Source: Hypericibacter terrae (GTDB taxonomy: Bacteria; Pseudomonadota; Alphaproteobacteria; Dongiales; Dongiaceae). Taken from it: a stretch of 64,000 nucleotides of DNA. Below, piece by piece: positions 1 through 8,598 of this stretch. The DNA is taken from the NCBI RefSeq assembly GCF_008728855.1, contig NZ_CP042906.1:186001-250000 (forward strand). The letters are read 5' to 3'. The number at the start of each line of letters is the position of its first letter. The first letter of the stretch is position 1. Under the pieces are notes generated by a model. The model did no database searches. It was not told the DNA's origin and worked only from the letters and a program-made list of their open reading frames with translations. Both the position numbers and the translations under genes were made by a program.

Positions 1-413
1 ATCGAAGGCGGCGGCTTGGCGTCGAACAGCAGCCGGTCGGCGACCGCCAGATAGGCATCGGCGACCGCAAGGTCCTCGGCGCGCGCCACCGGGATCGCCT
101 TCATCACCGGCTTGCGGAACCGCGCGCGGATCGCGGCGACGCGCGTCGGGTCCTCGGAGCCATGGAGCTGCAGCATGTCGAGCGGCACCGCGGCCAGGAG
201 GGTCGCGATCGCCTCGTTGTCGAGGTCGACGATGAGACCGACGCGCTTCACCGTCGCCGGCACGGTGCGGGCGAGAGCCGCCGCCGCGTCATGCGTCAGG
301 AAGCGCGGGCTCCTGCGATAGAAGTTGAATCCGATCAGCCCGGCGCCGCCCTCGACCGCCGCCGCCAGCGACTCCGCACTGTTGATGCCGCAAATCTTGA
401 CCTCGATCGCCAT
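1..413 (-). CDS. trpF: Phosphoribosylanthranilate isomerase, 3' end outside window
   Basis: TrpF catalyses the Amadori rearrangement of phosphoribosylanthranilate in tryptophan biosynthesis. The protein begins MAIEVKICGI, where KICGI is the family's N-terminal signature with the catalytic Cys. It continues with GFNFYRRSPR, then VGLIVD, LQLHG and FDAKPP, each at its usual place in the TIM barrel. About 137 codons are visible; the family is about 210 residues, so the C-terminal third lies beyond the left edge. The gene is on the same strand as the downstream-numbered membrane protein and pyrF genes and may be the last member of that operon seen here. Confidence 0.93.
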   Translation of the reverse strand, partial: MAIEVKICGINSAESLAAAVEGGAGLIGFNFYRRSPRFLTHDAAAALARTVPATVKRVGLIVDLDNEAIATLLAAVPLDMLQLHGSEDPTRVAAIRARFRKPVMKAIPVARAEDLAVADAYLAVADRLLFDAKPPPS

Positions 414-446
414 GATGCTCCTCGGGCGCGAACGCGAAATTTGTTT

Positions 447-1271
447 TCAGACGGTCAACGATCCGCGCGGTCGGCCATTGAGGATGGCCTGGAAGGCGAA
501 TGCGAAAATGCCGGTCGAGACCGCTATGAACAGGTAATTCAAAACCAGAAAGATGAACTGGCTGGCATAGGGGGCGGCTGCGAACAGCCCGAGATGATCG
601 ATCACGATCCCGAACAAGACCAGCAGCAGCAGATAAGGCAGCGTCACCAGAATCTGGGTGGCGAGGAGCCGCGCCGCAAGCCGCCCGCGCAGGCCCAAGG
701 CCTCGCGCAACCCGAACGGATGATCGAGGGCCGCGGCTGGCAGCAGCAGCGTGAGGCGCACCATCACGAACAGATAGATCACCACCAGGATCAGGGCGGC
801 GATGCCGGTGATGGCAGACTGCCCGAAGATCGCCAGCACGAAGAAGATGGCCAGCATGCTGGCGAACGCCGGAACGAGCGCGATCGCCGCGGCCCGCAGC
901 AGATAGCGGGTCTCGCGAAGGCCCCATTGAAATCCAAATCCGGCGACGGCCCCGGGCCCCAGCAGCAGGGTTCGGGTCCAGTTGATGCCGAAGAGCGTGC
1001 TGAAGACGAGATAGGCCAGATAGGTCAGGAACGCCGCCAGCAGGGTCCGGGCGGTGGGCGGCGTCGCCCCGGTCGGATCGATGTCGATCGTCAATCCGCA
1101 CCAGAAGAGCAGCAGCTCGGCGATGAACATGCCGATCGCCGGCAGGATCGCGAGGCGCAGGAACAGATTGGTGTCGCGCAGCCCGAGGACGCTGTCGCGA
1201 ATCAACAGCGCCGGATTCAGATCGGGTCCATCGCGGCGGTTTGGACTGTTGCCCAGGGGGCCCTGGGTCAC
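447..1271 (-). CDS. Multi-pass membrane protein, unknown function
   Basis: I do not recognise a named family. The 274-residue product has about six hydrophobic segments (roughly residues 40-60, 75-95, 120-145, 148-172, 195-222 and 228-258) separated by short basic loops, as in an integral inner-membrane protein. No ATG or other good start lies near the first membrane segment. The chosen GTG overlaps the pyrF stop as GTGA, a usual arrangement for translational coupling. It lies between pyrF and trpF on the same strand, with 33 bases before trpF. The position and the start are inferred from the overlap; the function is open. Confidence 0.75.
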   Translation of the reverse strand: MTQGPLGNSPNRRDGPDLNPALLIRDSVLGLRDTNLFLRLAILPAIGMFIAELLLFWCGLTIDIDPTGATPPTARTLLAAFLTYLAYLVFSTLFGINWTRTLLLGPGAVAGFGFQWGLRETRYLLRAAAIALVPAFASMLAIFFVLAIFGQSAITGIAALILVVIYLFVMVRLTLLLPAAALDHPFGLREALGLRGRLAARLLATQILVTLPYLLLLVLFGIVIDHLGLFAAAPYASQFIFLVLNYLFIAVSTGIFAFAFQAILNGRPRGSLTV

Positions 1272-2002
1272 GCCCCGGCTCCCTTGTCGAAGCCCTTGGC
1301 GATCTCCTGCGCGATCGAGCGCGCGGCCGCGCGCGGATCGGGCGCGCCGGTGATGGGCCGCCCGACCACGAGATAATCGGCGCCCTGCCGGATCGCATCC
1401 GCCGGTCCCATGATCCGCTTCTGATCCTGCGCCGCCGACCAGGTCGGACGGATGCCCGGCACCACGAGCTTGAAGTCGGGGCCGCATTCGGCGCGCAAGC
1501 TTGCGACCTCGCGCGCCGAGCAGACCACGCCGTCGAGGCCGGATTTCTGCGCCAGCACCGCCAGGCGTTTGACCTGGTCCGCGGTCGAGCCATGCTGGCC
1601 CACCGCCGAGAGATCGTCGTCGCTCAGGCTCGTGAGCACGGTCACGGCCAGCAGGATCGGCTTGGGCTTGCGCGCTTTGGCCGCCCCTTCGGCCGCGGCC
1701 GCCGCGGCGGCCTCCATCATGGCGCGTCCGCCCGAGGCATGGACATTGAGCATGAAGGGACCCAGCGCCGATGCCGCGCGCACCGCGCCCGCGACCGTGT
1801 TCGGAATGTCATGGAATTTCAGGTCGAGGAACAGCTTCGCCCCCGCCGCCAGAATCTTGGCGACGCCTTGGGGCCCATGGGCCGAGAAGAATTCGAGCCC
1901 GAGCTTGAGGCCGCCGCAGGATCCCGCCAGCGAACGGGCCAGCCTGACGGCGCCGTCGAGCTCCGCGGTATCGATCGCGACCAGAAGACGATCCTGCGAC
2001 AT
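1268..2002 (-). CDS. pyrF: Orotidine 5'-phosphate decarboxylase
   Basis: PyrF makes UMP from OMP in the last step of pyrimidine biosynthesis. The signature DLKFHDIPNT lies near residues 60-69, with the catalytic Lys and Asp of the family in place. The C-terminal phosphate-binding segment reads VPGIRP and later VVGRPIT. Length is about 244 residues, normal for the bacterial class I enzyme. Three start codons lie in tandem (TTG, ATG, ATG at 2008, 2005, 2002). The third has GAGGA six bases upstream and gives MSQDRLLVAID, so it is preferred. The stop overlaps the start of the following membrane protein gene. Confidence 0.95.
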   Translation of the reverse strand: MSQDRLLVAIDTAELDGAVRLARSLAGSCGGLKLGLEFFSAHGPQGVAKILAAGAKLFLDLKFHDIPNTVAGAVRAASALGPFMLNVHASGGRAMMEAAAAAAAEGAAKARKPKPILLAVTVLTSLSDDDLSAVGQHGSTADQVKRLAVLAQKSGLDGVVCSAREVASLRAECGPDFKLVVPGIRPTWSAAQDQKRIMGPADAIRQGADYLVVGRPITGAPDPRAAARSIAQEIAKGFDKGAGA

Positions 2003-2130
2003 CATCAATCCTCGTTCTTCAATCAGGGTCCCGCTTTTACCCCGCGCGGGGTGGCGCTGTCATGACTGCGCGGCAGGGAAAGGTCGGCGCGGAGCGGATG
2101 GCAGCCCGGCATCCCGGGCGTAGCGCCCCG

Positions 2131-2487
2131 TCAGGGCGACGGGAGAGGCGGTCGCGGGCTCTGCGTGACCAGCGCCGTGCCCGGCGTGCCGGCCGGGGGC
2201 GGGGAGCCATGGCGCTTCTTCAAATCCACGATCTCGGCCGCCTGGCGGCGAGTCTCCTGCCGCAGCCGCCGGGCCTGGCGGCGGATGCGCCCCCCGGCGA
2301 GCCAAGCGATCAGGCCGCCCAGAATGAAGCCCAGCAGCAGGCTCGCCAGCACCACCAGATAGATCGGAAGATCGATGGTGGAATCGAACGGCCAGAAGGT
2401 CAGCCCGACCGGACCCCGGTTCGACAGGGCGAAGACCAGGATCACCAGCGTGACCGGCAGGGTGATGATAAAAGAAAGTCGTTTCAC
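2131..2487 (-). CDS. LapA/DUF1049-family small membrane protein
   Basis: The predicted protein (about 118 residues from GTG) has an N-terminal transmembrane segment followed by the typical ALSNRGPVGLTFWPF strand. A second membrane segment and a basic coiled-coil tail (RIRRQARRLRQE) come next. This is the LapA/YciS-like domain, which in E. coli acts with LapB in regulating LPS synthesis; that role is not shown here. The GTG start at 2487 gives MKRLSFIITL, which matches the usual start of the family. An ATG at 2517 would add ten residues without a better ribosome site. The gene lies between ihfB and pyrF, a common alphaproteobacterial arrangement. Confidence 0.8.
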   Translation of the reverse strand: MKRLSFIITLPVTLVILVFALSNRGPVGLTFWPFDSTIDLPIYLVVLASLLLGFILGGLIAWLAGGRIRRQARRLRQETRRQAAEIVDLKKRHGSPPPAGTPGTALVTQSPRPPLPSP

Positions 2488-2610
2488 GGTGTTATCGCCA
2501 ATCCGTGGCGCCGCCATCGCGGCTTTCGGGAGATCGTCCCGGAAATCCCGCTCAGGATCAGGCCCGCATCATGCGCCGGCGACATCCGAGGTCCGGTGCT
2601 CCGGCTCAGA

Positions 2611-2898
2611 TCACTCGCCCTTGCCGTTGAGCCGTTCGCGCAACTGCTTGCCGGTCTTGAAGAAAGGAATGACCTTGCGCGCCACCGACACGGTATCGCC
2701 CGTGCGCGGATTGCGGCCGACCCGGGCTTCGCGCTGCTTGACCGAGAAGGCCCCGAAGCCGCGCAATTCCACACGATCGCCGCGCGACAACGCGGTCGTA
2801 ATCTCTTCGAAGATGGCACCCACGATGCGCTCGACATCGCGGTGATAAAGATGCGGGTTCATCTGCCCGATCTTCAGGATCAATTCCGATTTGGTCAT
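2611..2898 (-). CDS. ihfB: Integration host factor subunit beta
   Basis: IhfB is the beta subunit of the sequence-specific DNA-bending heterodimer IHF, used in nucleoid structure, sigma-54 promoters and recombination. The 95-residue protein has the HU/IHF fold. The beta arm contains [10 protein letters not shown] with the Pro that intercalates in DNA, and the core has [12 protein letters not shown]. The start MTKSELI is preceded by AGGGGAAG, a good ribosome site. An upstream in-frame start would add 25 residues unlike the family. It follows rpsA on the same strand, an order also seen in E. coli, separated here by a clear terminator. Confidence 0.95.
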   Translation of the reverse strand: MTKSELILKIGQMNPHLYHRDVERIVGAIFEEITTALSRGDRVELRGFGAFSVKQREARVGRNPRTGDTVSVARKVIPFFKTGKQLRERLNGKGE

Positions 2899-3308
2899 GG
2901 CCTTATGCTTCCCCTGGCATTGGCCTCGCGTCCGACCCGCCCCTGCGAGATTTGGCCCACCGTCGGGGGACAAATCGAGCGTGCCAAAACTGGGCGACGC
3001 CCGTCAAGGCTAAGTCGCTTGGATTTCTTCTATTTTTCGTACTTTTGTCGATTTCGGGGAAATTGGCGCGGCCGGCCGGATCGTCGACCCGCCGCGGCCC
3101 TCGGGGTAAACCCGCAGGCCAGACGGGCCCTTGTCCCAGTACAATGCGGGGTCCGGGCCCCCCGCCGGGGCGTCGGACCCCCTCCGGGGCCCCCTCGGGC
3201 ATGAAAAAGGCCCGGATTCCCGCCAGATGGCGCGAATCCGGGCCCTTAAATGGCAACCCGGCCCGGCTTCAGCCCCTTTGATCGGGGTCTGAAGCCGCAA
3301 ATCCTGGG
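2899..3308. other. Intergenic region between rpsA and ihfB
   Basis: No gene is seen in these 410 bases. They contain the rpsA terminator hairpin, and closer to the rpsA stop a second inverted repeat (arms near 3263-3275 and 3284-3298, CGGCTTCAG against CTGAAGCCG) without a T run. The remainder should hold the ihfB promoter, which I cannot place with confidence. Confidence 0.6.
3204..3244 (-). terminator. Rho-independent terminator of rpsA
   Basis: A perfect 11-bp stem (3209-3219 with 3234-3244) has a loop that itself can pair CGCC with GGCG. On the minus strand it is followed directly by five T residues. It lies 65 bases past the rpsA stop, so it should end the cmk-rpsA transcript before ihfB. 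Confidence 0.85.
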
Positions 3309-5042
3309 TTATTCGTCCTTTTTGGTCTTCCGGGTCCGCTCGGCATTGGCCTTCGAGATCGCGGCACCCAGGATGTCGCCCAGCGACGCGCCGGAATCCG
3401 AGGAACCGAACTCGGCGAGCGCCTGCTTGTCCTCTTCCACTTCCCGCGCCTTGATCGAGAGCGAGATCTTGCGGCTCTTGAGGTCGACCGAGGTGACCTT
3501 GGCGTCGACCTTCTCGCCGACGGCGAAACGATCGGCGCGCTGCTCGCTGCGCTCGCGCGCCAGGTCCGACTTGCGGATGAAGGCCGTGAGGCCGTCGCCC
3601 ACCGAGACCTCGAGGCCGTTTTCCTGGACCGCGGTGACGGTGCAGGTGACGACGTCGCCCTTGTTGATGCTGGAAGCGGCGGTCGCGAAGTTATCCGAGC
3701 CCAGCTGCTTGATGCCGAGCGAGATGCGCTCCTTCTCGACGTCCACGTCCAGCAGCTTCACCTTCACCATGTCGCCCTTCTTGAAGGCCTTGATGGCCTC
3801 TTCGCCGGGCTGGTTCCAGTCGAGGTCGGAGAGATGCACCATGCCGTCGATATCGCCCGGCAGGCCGACGAACAGACCGAACTCGGTGATGTTCTTCACC
3901 TCGCCTTCGAGCTCCGAGCCGACCGGATGCTTGTCGAGGAAGGTCGACCACGGATTCTCGAGGCACTGCTTCAGGCCGAGGCTGATGCGGCGCTTCTGCG
4001 GATCGACATCGAGCACCATCACTTCGACTTCCTGCGAGGTCGAGAGGATCTTGCCCGGATGCACGTTCTTCTTGGTCCAGCTCATCTCGGAGACATGGAC
4101 CAGGCCTTCGATGCCGGGCTCGAGCTCGACGAACGCGCCATAGTCGGTGATGTTCGAGACGCGGCCCTTGAACTTGGTGCCGACCGGATACTTCGCCGAC
4201 ACGTTCTCCCAGGGATCCGCCTCGAGCTGCTTCATGCCGAGCGAGATGCGCTGCGTCTCGGGATTGAAGCGCACGACCTGGACCTGCACGGTCTGGCCGA
4301 TATGGAGCGCCTCGGAGGGATGATTGATGCGCTTCCAGGCGATGTCGGTCACATGCAGCAGACCGTCGACGCCGCCGAGATCGACGAAGGCGCCGTAGTC
4401 GGTGATGTTCTTGACCACGCCCTGCAGCACCTGGCCTTCCTTGAGGCTGGCGACCAGCTCGGAGCGGGCCTCCGCGCGGCTCTCCTCGAGCACGGCGCGG
4501 CGCGAGACGACGATGTTGCCGCGCGAGCGATCCATCTTGAGGATCAGGAAGGGCTGCGGCGAGCCCATCAGCGGACCGGCATCGCGCACGGGACGGATAT
4601 CGACCTGGCTGCCCGGGAGGAAGGCCACGGCGCCGGAGAGATCGACGGTGAAGCCGCCCTTGACGCGGCCGAAGATCACGCCGGTGACGCGCTGGTTTTC
4701 CTTGAAGGACTTCTCGAGGAGCTGCCACGCTTCTTCGCGGCGCGCCTTCTCACGGCTCAGCATCGCCTCGCCGTTCTTGTCTTCCATGCGCTCGAGATAG
4801 ACTTCCACCTCGTCGCCGATCTTGATATCGAGGCGCGCGCCTGCGCTGGTGAATTCCTTGAGCGGCACGCGGCCTTCGGACTTCAGACCGACATCGATCA
4901 GCGCGACGTCGTTCTCGATGCCCACGACGCGGCCCTTGAGGACGCTGCCCTCGAGGCCGGCGCCGCGCCCGAGCGATTCGTCGAGCAGAGCGGCAAAATT
5001 TTCCTTTTGAACGGTTTCGCCAGCGGTGGCTGTACGAGCCAT
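3309..5042 (-). CDS. rpsA: 30S ribosomal protein S1
   Basis: S1 binds mRNA leaders and delivers them to the 30S subunit. The 577-residue protein contains six S1 (OB-fold) repeats. They are visible as recurring segments such as GVVKNITDYGAFVDLGGVDG, GRVSNITDYGAFVELEPGI and GEVKNITEFGLFVGLPGDI, each followed by a VLDVDPQKRRISLG-type strand. Length and repeat number match full-length proteobacterial S1. The start MARTATAGETVQ follows closely on an AAGGA ribosome site. cmk lies immediately upstream in the same direction, the conserved cmk-rpsA-ihfB order. Confidence 0.97.
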   Translation of the reverse strand: MARTATAGETVQKENFAALLDESLGRGAGLEGSVLKGRVVGIENDVALIDVGLKSEGRVPLKEFTSAGARLDIKIGDEVEVYLERMEDKNGEAMLSREKARREEAWQLLEKSFKENQRVTGVIFGRVKGGFTVDLSGAVAFLPGSQVDIRPVRDAGPLMGSPQPFLILKMDRSRGNIVVSRRAVLEESRAEARSELVASLKEGQVLQGVVKNITDYGAFVDLGGVDGLLHVTDIAWKRINHPSEALHIGQTVQVQVVRFNPETQRISLGMKQLEADPWENVSAKYPVGTKFKGRVSNITDYGAFVELEPGIEGLVHVSEMSWTKKNVHPGKILSTSQEVEVMVLDVDPQKRRISLGLKQCLENPWSTFLDKHPVGSELEGEVKNITEFGLFVGLPGDIDGMVHLSDLDWNQPGEEAIKAFKKGDMVKVKLLDVDVEKERISLGIKQLGSDNFATAASSINKGDVVTCTVTAVQENGLEVSVGDGLTAFIRKSDLARERSEQRADRFAVGEKVDAKVTSVDLKSRKISLSIKAREVEEDKQALAEFGSSDSGASLGDILGAAISKANAERTRKTKKDE

Positions 5043-5199
5043 GGTGTTCGGTATCCTTTCGTCTTCGCTATCCCGGCCAGCCGGTTGTGTCCGGCGGTCT
5101 TGGCAACGAACTGGGTTATGCCGCGAAACGCCCTCGGCTCGGCCTCGAGGAGGGCATCGGACGGCGGGTTACGACGATTGAGTTCCGTCGAGGAACGGA

Positions 5200-5865
5200 T
5201 CAGTCGAGACGAGACCCGATGAAGGTCAGCGCAGCGGCGAAGGCGCCGTCTGCGTCAAGCTTGGTCGTGTCGATCTCGAAAGCGTCCGGCGCCTTGGCCA
5301 TCGGCGCCACCGAACGGTTGCGATCCTGCTGGTCGCGCCGTTCCATGTCCTCCAGAACGCGCGCATATATAATGGCTTCGCCCCGATCCAGCAACTCTTT
5401 ATGGCGCCGTTTGGCGCGGGTTTCGAGGCTCGCGTTCACGAAAAGTTTCACGTCCGCGCCGGGGCAGATCACGGTGCCGATATCCCGCCCGTCGATGACG
5501 GCGCCCGGGGTCGGGCGGCCCTTCTCGTCGGCGGGGGCGACCGCGAAGCGGTGCTGCAGGTCCAGGAGGGCCTGCCGGACCCCCGGGATTCTGGCGACCG
5601 CCGAGGCCGCCTGCCCGGTCGCCTCGCTGCGCAGGGCGGGGTCGCCAAGCTCGGCCGGGGTGACGGTACCGGCGGCGGCAATGGCCGCGGCCTCGTCGGC
5701 GGGATCCTGGCCCGCGCGCAGCAGCCGCAGCCCCACCGCCCGGTAGAGCAGCCCGGTATCCAGGTAAGCAAAGCCGAAATGCCGCGCCAGCCGGCGCGCG
5801 AGAGTGCCCTTGCCCGACGCGGCGGGGCCGTCGACGGCGATGATTCTGGGGGTGGGGGCGGTCAT
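5200..5865 (-). CDS. cmk: Cytidylate kinase
   Basis: Cmk phosphorylates CMP and dCMP with ATP for nucleotide recycling. The P-loop is GPAASGKGT near residues 14-22 and is followed by DTGLLYRAV, the acceptor-site motif. IDGRDIGTV and the lid region RAKRRHKEL also fit the family. At 221 residues it has normal length. It is downstream of aroA and upstream of rpsA on the same strand, a widely conserved cluster. Confidence 0.96.
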   Translation of the reverse strand: MTAPTPRIIAVDGPAASGKGTLARRLARHFGFAYLDTGLLYRAVGLRLLRAGQDPADEAAAIAAAGTVTPAELGDPALRSEATGQAASAVARIPGVRQALLDLQHRFAVAPADEKGRPTPGAVIDGRDIGTVICPGADVKLFVNASLETRAKRRHKELLDRGEAIIYARVLEDMERRDQQDRNRSVAPMAKAPDAFEIDTTKLDADGAFAAALTFIGSRLD

Positions 5866-5879
5866 CGGTAGGAACGGAG

Positions 5880-5998
5880 AGTTTTGTTCCCTCCCCCCTC
5901 GAGGGGGAGGGCCAGGGAGGGGGAAGACGCGGTATCGATCGCAAGACCGAGCAGCCCCCTCCCTAACCCTCCCCCGCGAAGCGGGGGAGGGGATGAAT
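5880..5998. repeat. C/G-rich palindromic intergenic repeat, family A
   Basis: Between aroA and cmk lie paired palindromes built on CCCTCCCCC...GGGGGAGGG units (for example CCCCCGCGAAGCGGGGG near 5976-5992). The same kind of unit recurs at 27541-27657 and 41711-41838, always between genes. It resembles dispersed extragenic palindromes of high-GC alphaproteobacteria. The mobility mechanism is unknown. Confidence 0.7.
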
Positions 5999-6010
5999 GG
6001 TGCGCGCCCC

Positions 6011-7333
6011 TCATTCGCCGCGGATCTTCGCGCCGAGCGCGTTCATGAGCACCGCGAACCCCGGGAAGCTGGTGTCGATCGGCGAACCGTCGTCGATCGC
6101 GATCGGCTCGCGGGTCGCGGTGCCGAGCACCAGGAAGCTCATGGCGATGCGGTGATCGAGCTCGGCCTCGATCTCGGCACCGCCGCGCGGCGCGGTGCGG
6201 CTGCCCTGCACCACCAGGAAATCGTCGCCGGCCTCGAGCTCGACGCCGCAGGCCTTCAGGCCGCGCACGATCGCGGCGAGACGGTCGCTCTCCTTCACGC
6301 GCAACTCGGCGAGGCCTTCCATGCGCGTGGGGCCGTCGGCGAAGGCGGCAGCCATGCTGAGGATCGGATATTCGTCGATCATGCTGGGCGCGCGCGAGGT
6401 TGGGACGGTCACGCCCTTGAGGCGTCCGGCGCGCACGCGGATATCGGCGATCGGCTCGCCCGCCTGCTCGCGCCGGTTCTCGAACGCGATATCGGCTCCC
6501 ATCTCCACCAGGGTCTCGATCAGCCCGATGCGGTGGGGATTGATGCCGACATTCTCGAGCCGGATGTCGGAGCCCGGACGGATCAGCGCCGCCACCATCG
6601 GAAACGCGGCCGACGAAGGATCGGCCGGCACCCGGATGTCGCGGCCTTCGATCTCGGGCTGGCCGATCACGGTGGCGGCGCGGCCCTGCGGCGTCTGCAC
6701 CACGCGCACATCGACGCCGAAATAGCGCAGCATCAACTCGGTGTGATCGCGCGTCGGCTCGGGCTCGATCACGGTGGTGGCGCCGGGCGCATTCAATCCC
6801 GCCAGCAGCACCGCCGATTTGATCTGCGCGGAAGCCACGGGCAGCGTGTAGGTGATCGGCATCGGTTCGCGCGCGCCGATCAGCGCCAGCGGCAGGCGTC
6901 CGCCCTGGCGCGCATGAATCTGCGCGCCCATCTGGCGCAGCGGCAGCGCCACGCGCTCCATCGGCCGCTTGCGCAAGGAGGCATCGCCGGTGAAGAAAGC
7001 CGTCAGCGGATGCGTCGCGACCAGCCCCATGAGCAATCGCGCGCCGGTGCCGGCATTGCCCATATCGAGAATATCGGCGGGTTCGGCGAGGCCGCCGATC
7101 CCGCGTCCCGACACGCGCCAGCGGCCGGGGCCGTCCTGATGCACGCTGGCGCCGAGTGCCCGCATCGCGGCGGCGCTGCGCAGCACATCCTCGCCTTCGA
7201 GCAATCCCTCGATCCGGGTCTCGCCCAGCGCCAGCGCGCCGATCATCAGCGAGCGATGCGAGATCGACTTGTCGCCGGGCACGCGCGCCGAACCTTTGAG
7301 GCCCGCGCAAGGTGCGGAAATGAGCCGCGTCAC
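6011..7333 (-). CDS. aroA: 3-phosphoshikimate 1-carboxyvinyltransferase (EPSP synthase)
   Basis: AroA condenses shikimate 3-phosphate with phosphoenolpyruvate in chorismate synthesis. The protein has the first signature [13 protein letters not shown] near residue 20 and [15 protein letters not shown]. The second signature follows as [14 protein letters not shown] with nearby RVKESDRLA. It is 440 residues long, with the two-domain inside-out barrel. The sequence LMGLV in the GNAGTG segment suggests a class II-like enzyme, but this is only a guess. The GTG start at 7333 has no strong ribosome site. The gene is divergent from the zinc-ribbon gene. Confidence 0.96.
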   Translation of the reverse strand: MTRLISAPCAGLKGSARVPGDKSISHRSLMIGALALGETRIEGLLEGEDVLRSAAAMRALGASVHQDGPGRWRVSGRGIGGLAEPADILDMGNAGTGARLLMGLVATHPLTAFFTGDASLRKRPMERVALPLRQMGAQIHARQGGRLPLALIGAREPMPITYTLPVASAQIKSAVLLAGLNAPGATTVIEPEPTRDHTELMLRYFGVDVRVVQTPQGRAATVIGQPEIEGRDIRVPADPSSAAFPMVAALIRPGSDIRLENVGINPHRIGLIETLVEMGADIAFENRREQAGEPIADIRVRAGRLKGVTVPTSRAPSMIDEYPILSMAAAFADGPTRMEGLAELRVKESDRLAAIVRGLKACGVELEAGDDFLVVQGSRTAPRGGAEIEAELDHRIAMSFLVLGTATREPIAIDDGSPIDTSFPGFAVLMNALGAKIRGE

Positions 7334-7643
7334 GGTGCCCGATACTCCTCTCGTTTCCTGGTCCCGCCGGAGCCGGTCTCCGGGCCGTCAGCCCGGGGCG
7401 CCAACCCCTCGACCGGGCGGGTTCTCTAGCACATCGTCCCGCGGCCTGGCGACCCGGCCGCCCGATCGCCGCTCAAGTCGTTGGAAGTGCAGGCTCGTTG
7501 GGCCCAAACGGACGGTCTTTGGAATTGACGTTTGACAGGGCCTTGCGGGCATGGCAATGGCAGCCCCGTTTCCGGCGCGGGACAGTCTTCCCCAAAAAGA
7601 GGACCTGAGATCCGCGCCCTGCCTGAGCGAAGGAGCATCTCGC
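7334..7643. other. Divergent intergenic region aroA / TIGR02300 gene
   Basis: About 310 bases with no supported gene. An open frame starting at 7551 merges with the zinc-ribbon gene, but its first 31 codons do not resemble that family. The region should hold divergent promoters. A TTGACA at about 7531 lacks a convincing -10 element. Confidence 0.5.
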
Positions 7644-7994
7644 GTGGTCAAGGCGGCCTGGGGCACCAAGCGCACCTGTCAAAGCTGTGGCGCCCATTTC
7701 TACGATCTGCACAAGAATCCGATCGCCTGCCCGAAATGCGGCGCGATCTACGATCCCGAAGCGATCGCCAAGTCCCGGCGCGGTCGCAGCAGCGCCGACA
7801 AGGCGGCGGCTCAGCGCATGGCGCCGCGTCCGGCTCCGGTCCCCGTCGAGGAGACGGCCGATCCCGAGCTCGAGGAAATCGCCGCCGAGGGCGACGAGGA
7901 GGAGGAAGGTGTCATCGAGGACACCTCCGAGCTCGGCGAGGACGATGACGTGACCGACGTCATTGAGAAGACCGACGAGGACAAGGAGCCGTAA
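7644..7994 (+). CDS. TIGR02300 (FYDLN acid) family zinc-ribbon protein
   Basis: The 116-residue product starts with a zinc ribbon: CQSC, then HFYDLHKNP, then CPKC, matching the FYDLN signature of the alphaproteobacterial TIGR02300 family. The second half is a strongly acidic tail with runs of Glu and Asp. The family function is unknown. I place the start at GTG 7644, preceded by AAGGAG at a suitable distance, because the family begins close to the first Cys pair. tRNA-Ala lies about 230 bases downstream. Confidence 0.88.
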   Translation: MVKAAWGTKRTCQSCGAHFYDLHKNPIACPKCGAIYDPEAIAKSRRGRSSADKAAAQRMAPRPAPVPVEETADPELEEIAAEGDEEEEGVIEDTSELGEDDDVTDVIEKTDEDKEP

Positions 7995-8221
7995 AGGAAT
8001 CGGCGCTAGAAGTCGGGGGCGCCGGCGATCCTGCCTCTCGCGGGGGGTCGCCCGCCCCGGCGGCAAGGCACGGGCCGGATTTTTCGCTTGAATCGGGTGG
8101 GTCGCCTACCTAGGTTTGCCGCCGTCGATGGTCGGCCTTCGCCGCCATCGGTTTTTCGGGTTGGCGCCGTTCCAGCGGCGCCCTGGGGACGCCAGATCGT
8201 TCCGCCCGATCCCAAAGTTTC

Positions 8222-8297
<76 letters not shown>

Positions 8298-8303
8298 TTC
8301 TCG

Positions 8304-8340
8304 AAGGCCCGGCGGCATCCCCGCCGGGCCTTCTGCTTTT
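8304..8340 (+). terminator. Rho-independent terminator after tRNA-Ala
   Basis: A perfect 12-bp stem (AAGGCCCGGCGG, 8304-8315, with 8321-8332) has a five-base loop and is followed by CTGCTTTT. It begins seven bases after the tRNA end. Confidence 0.85.
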
Positions 8341-8448
8341 GGGGGCGGGGCGGCCTGAAATCCGAGGGATCGGACCAACGCCGCCGCGACAGTTTGGTTC
8401 CGTTGGAAGTTTCCTGCCAACGCTTTGATCCGGTGGGTTTTCATGGGC

Positions 8449-8478
8449 CTTGAAGCGGAGGCCGGGGGTACATAAATA
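8449..8478 (+). promoter_or_regulatory. Putative RpoH (sigma-32) type promoter for hsp20
   Basis: CTTGAAG at 8449-8455 and CATAAATA at 8471-8478 are separated by 15 bases. This resembles the heat-shock consensus CTTGAA with CATNTA. It lies 120 bases upstream of the Hsp20 start, leaving room for a structured leader. No transcript data are available, so this is inference. Confidence 0.55.
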
Positions 8479-8483
8479 GGTCA

Positions 8484-8598
8484 ATGTCGGCGCTGCATTC
8501 GGCAGGCCGATGGCGGCACAGGGCGCTTCGTGGGAAGGCCCTCCCAGGGTCGCGTGGTCGCCACCATCAGCTCGCTCGTAGGAGGAGCTACCGGTCCG
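8484..8598 (+). promoter_or_regulatory. ROSE-like RNA thermometer in hsp20 leader
   Basis: The leader can form several hairpins. In the last one AGCTC (8569-8573) pairs with GAGCT (8585-8589), so the purine-rich ribosome site AGGAGG (8580-8585) faces TCGCT (8572-8576). TCGCT matches the U(U/C)GCU anti-Shine-Dalgarno motif of ROSE elements, including a G opposite G. ROSE elements control small heat-shock genes in many alphaproteobacteria. The upstream hairpin GTGG/CCAC near 8554-8564 fits a multi-stem leader. Confidence 0.55.

Noticed and set aside
3834-5222. Long plus-strand frame opposite rpsA
   Set aside because: Antisense shadow of the S1 repeats; the apparent repeats mirror the S1 domains.
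7551-7643. Extended N-terminus of the TIGR02300 protein from ATG 7551
   Set aside because: The added 31 residues have no family similarity and the GTG at 7644 has an AAGGAG site.
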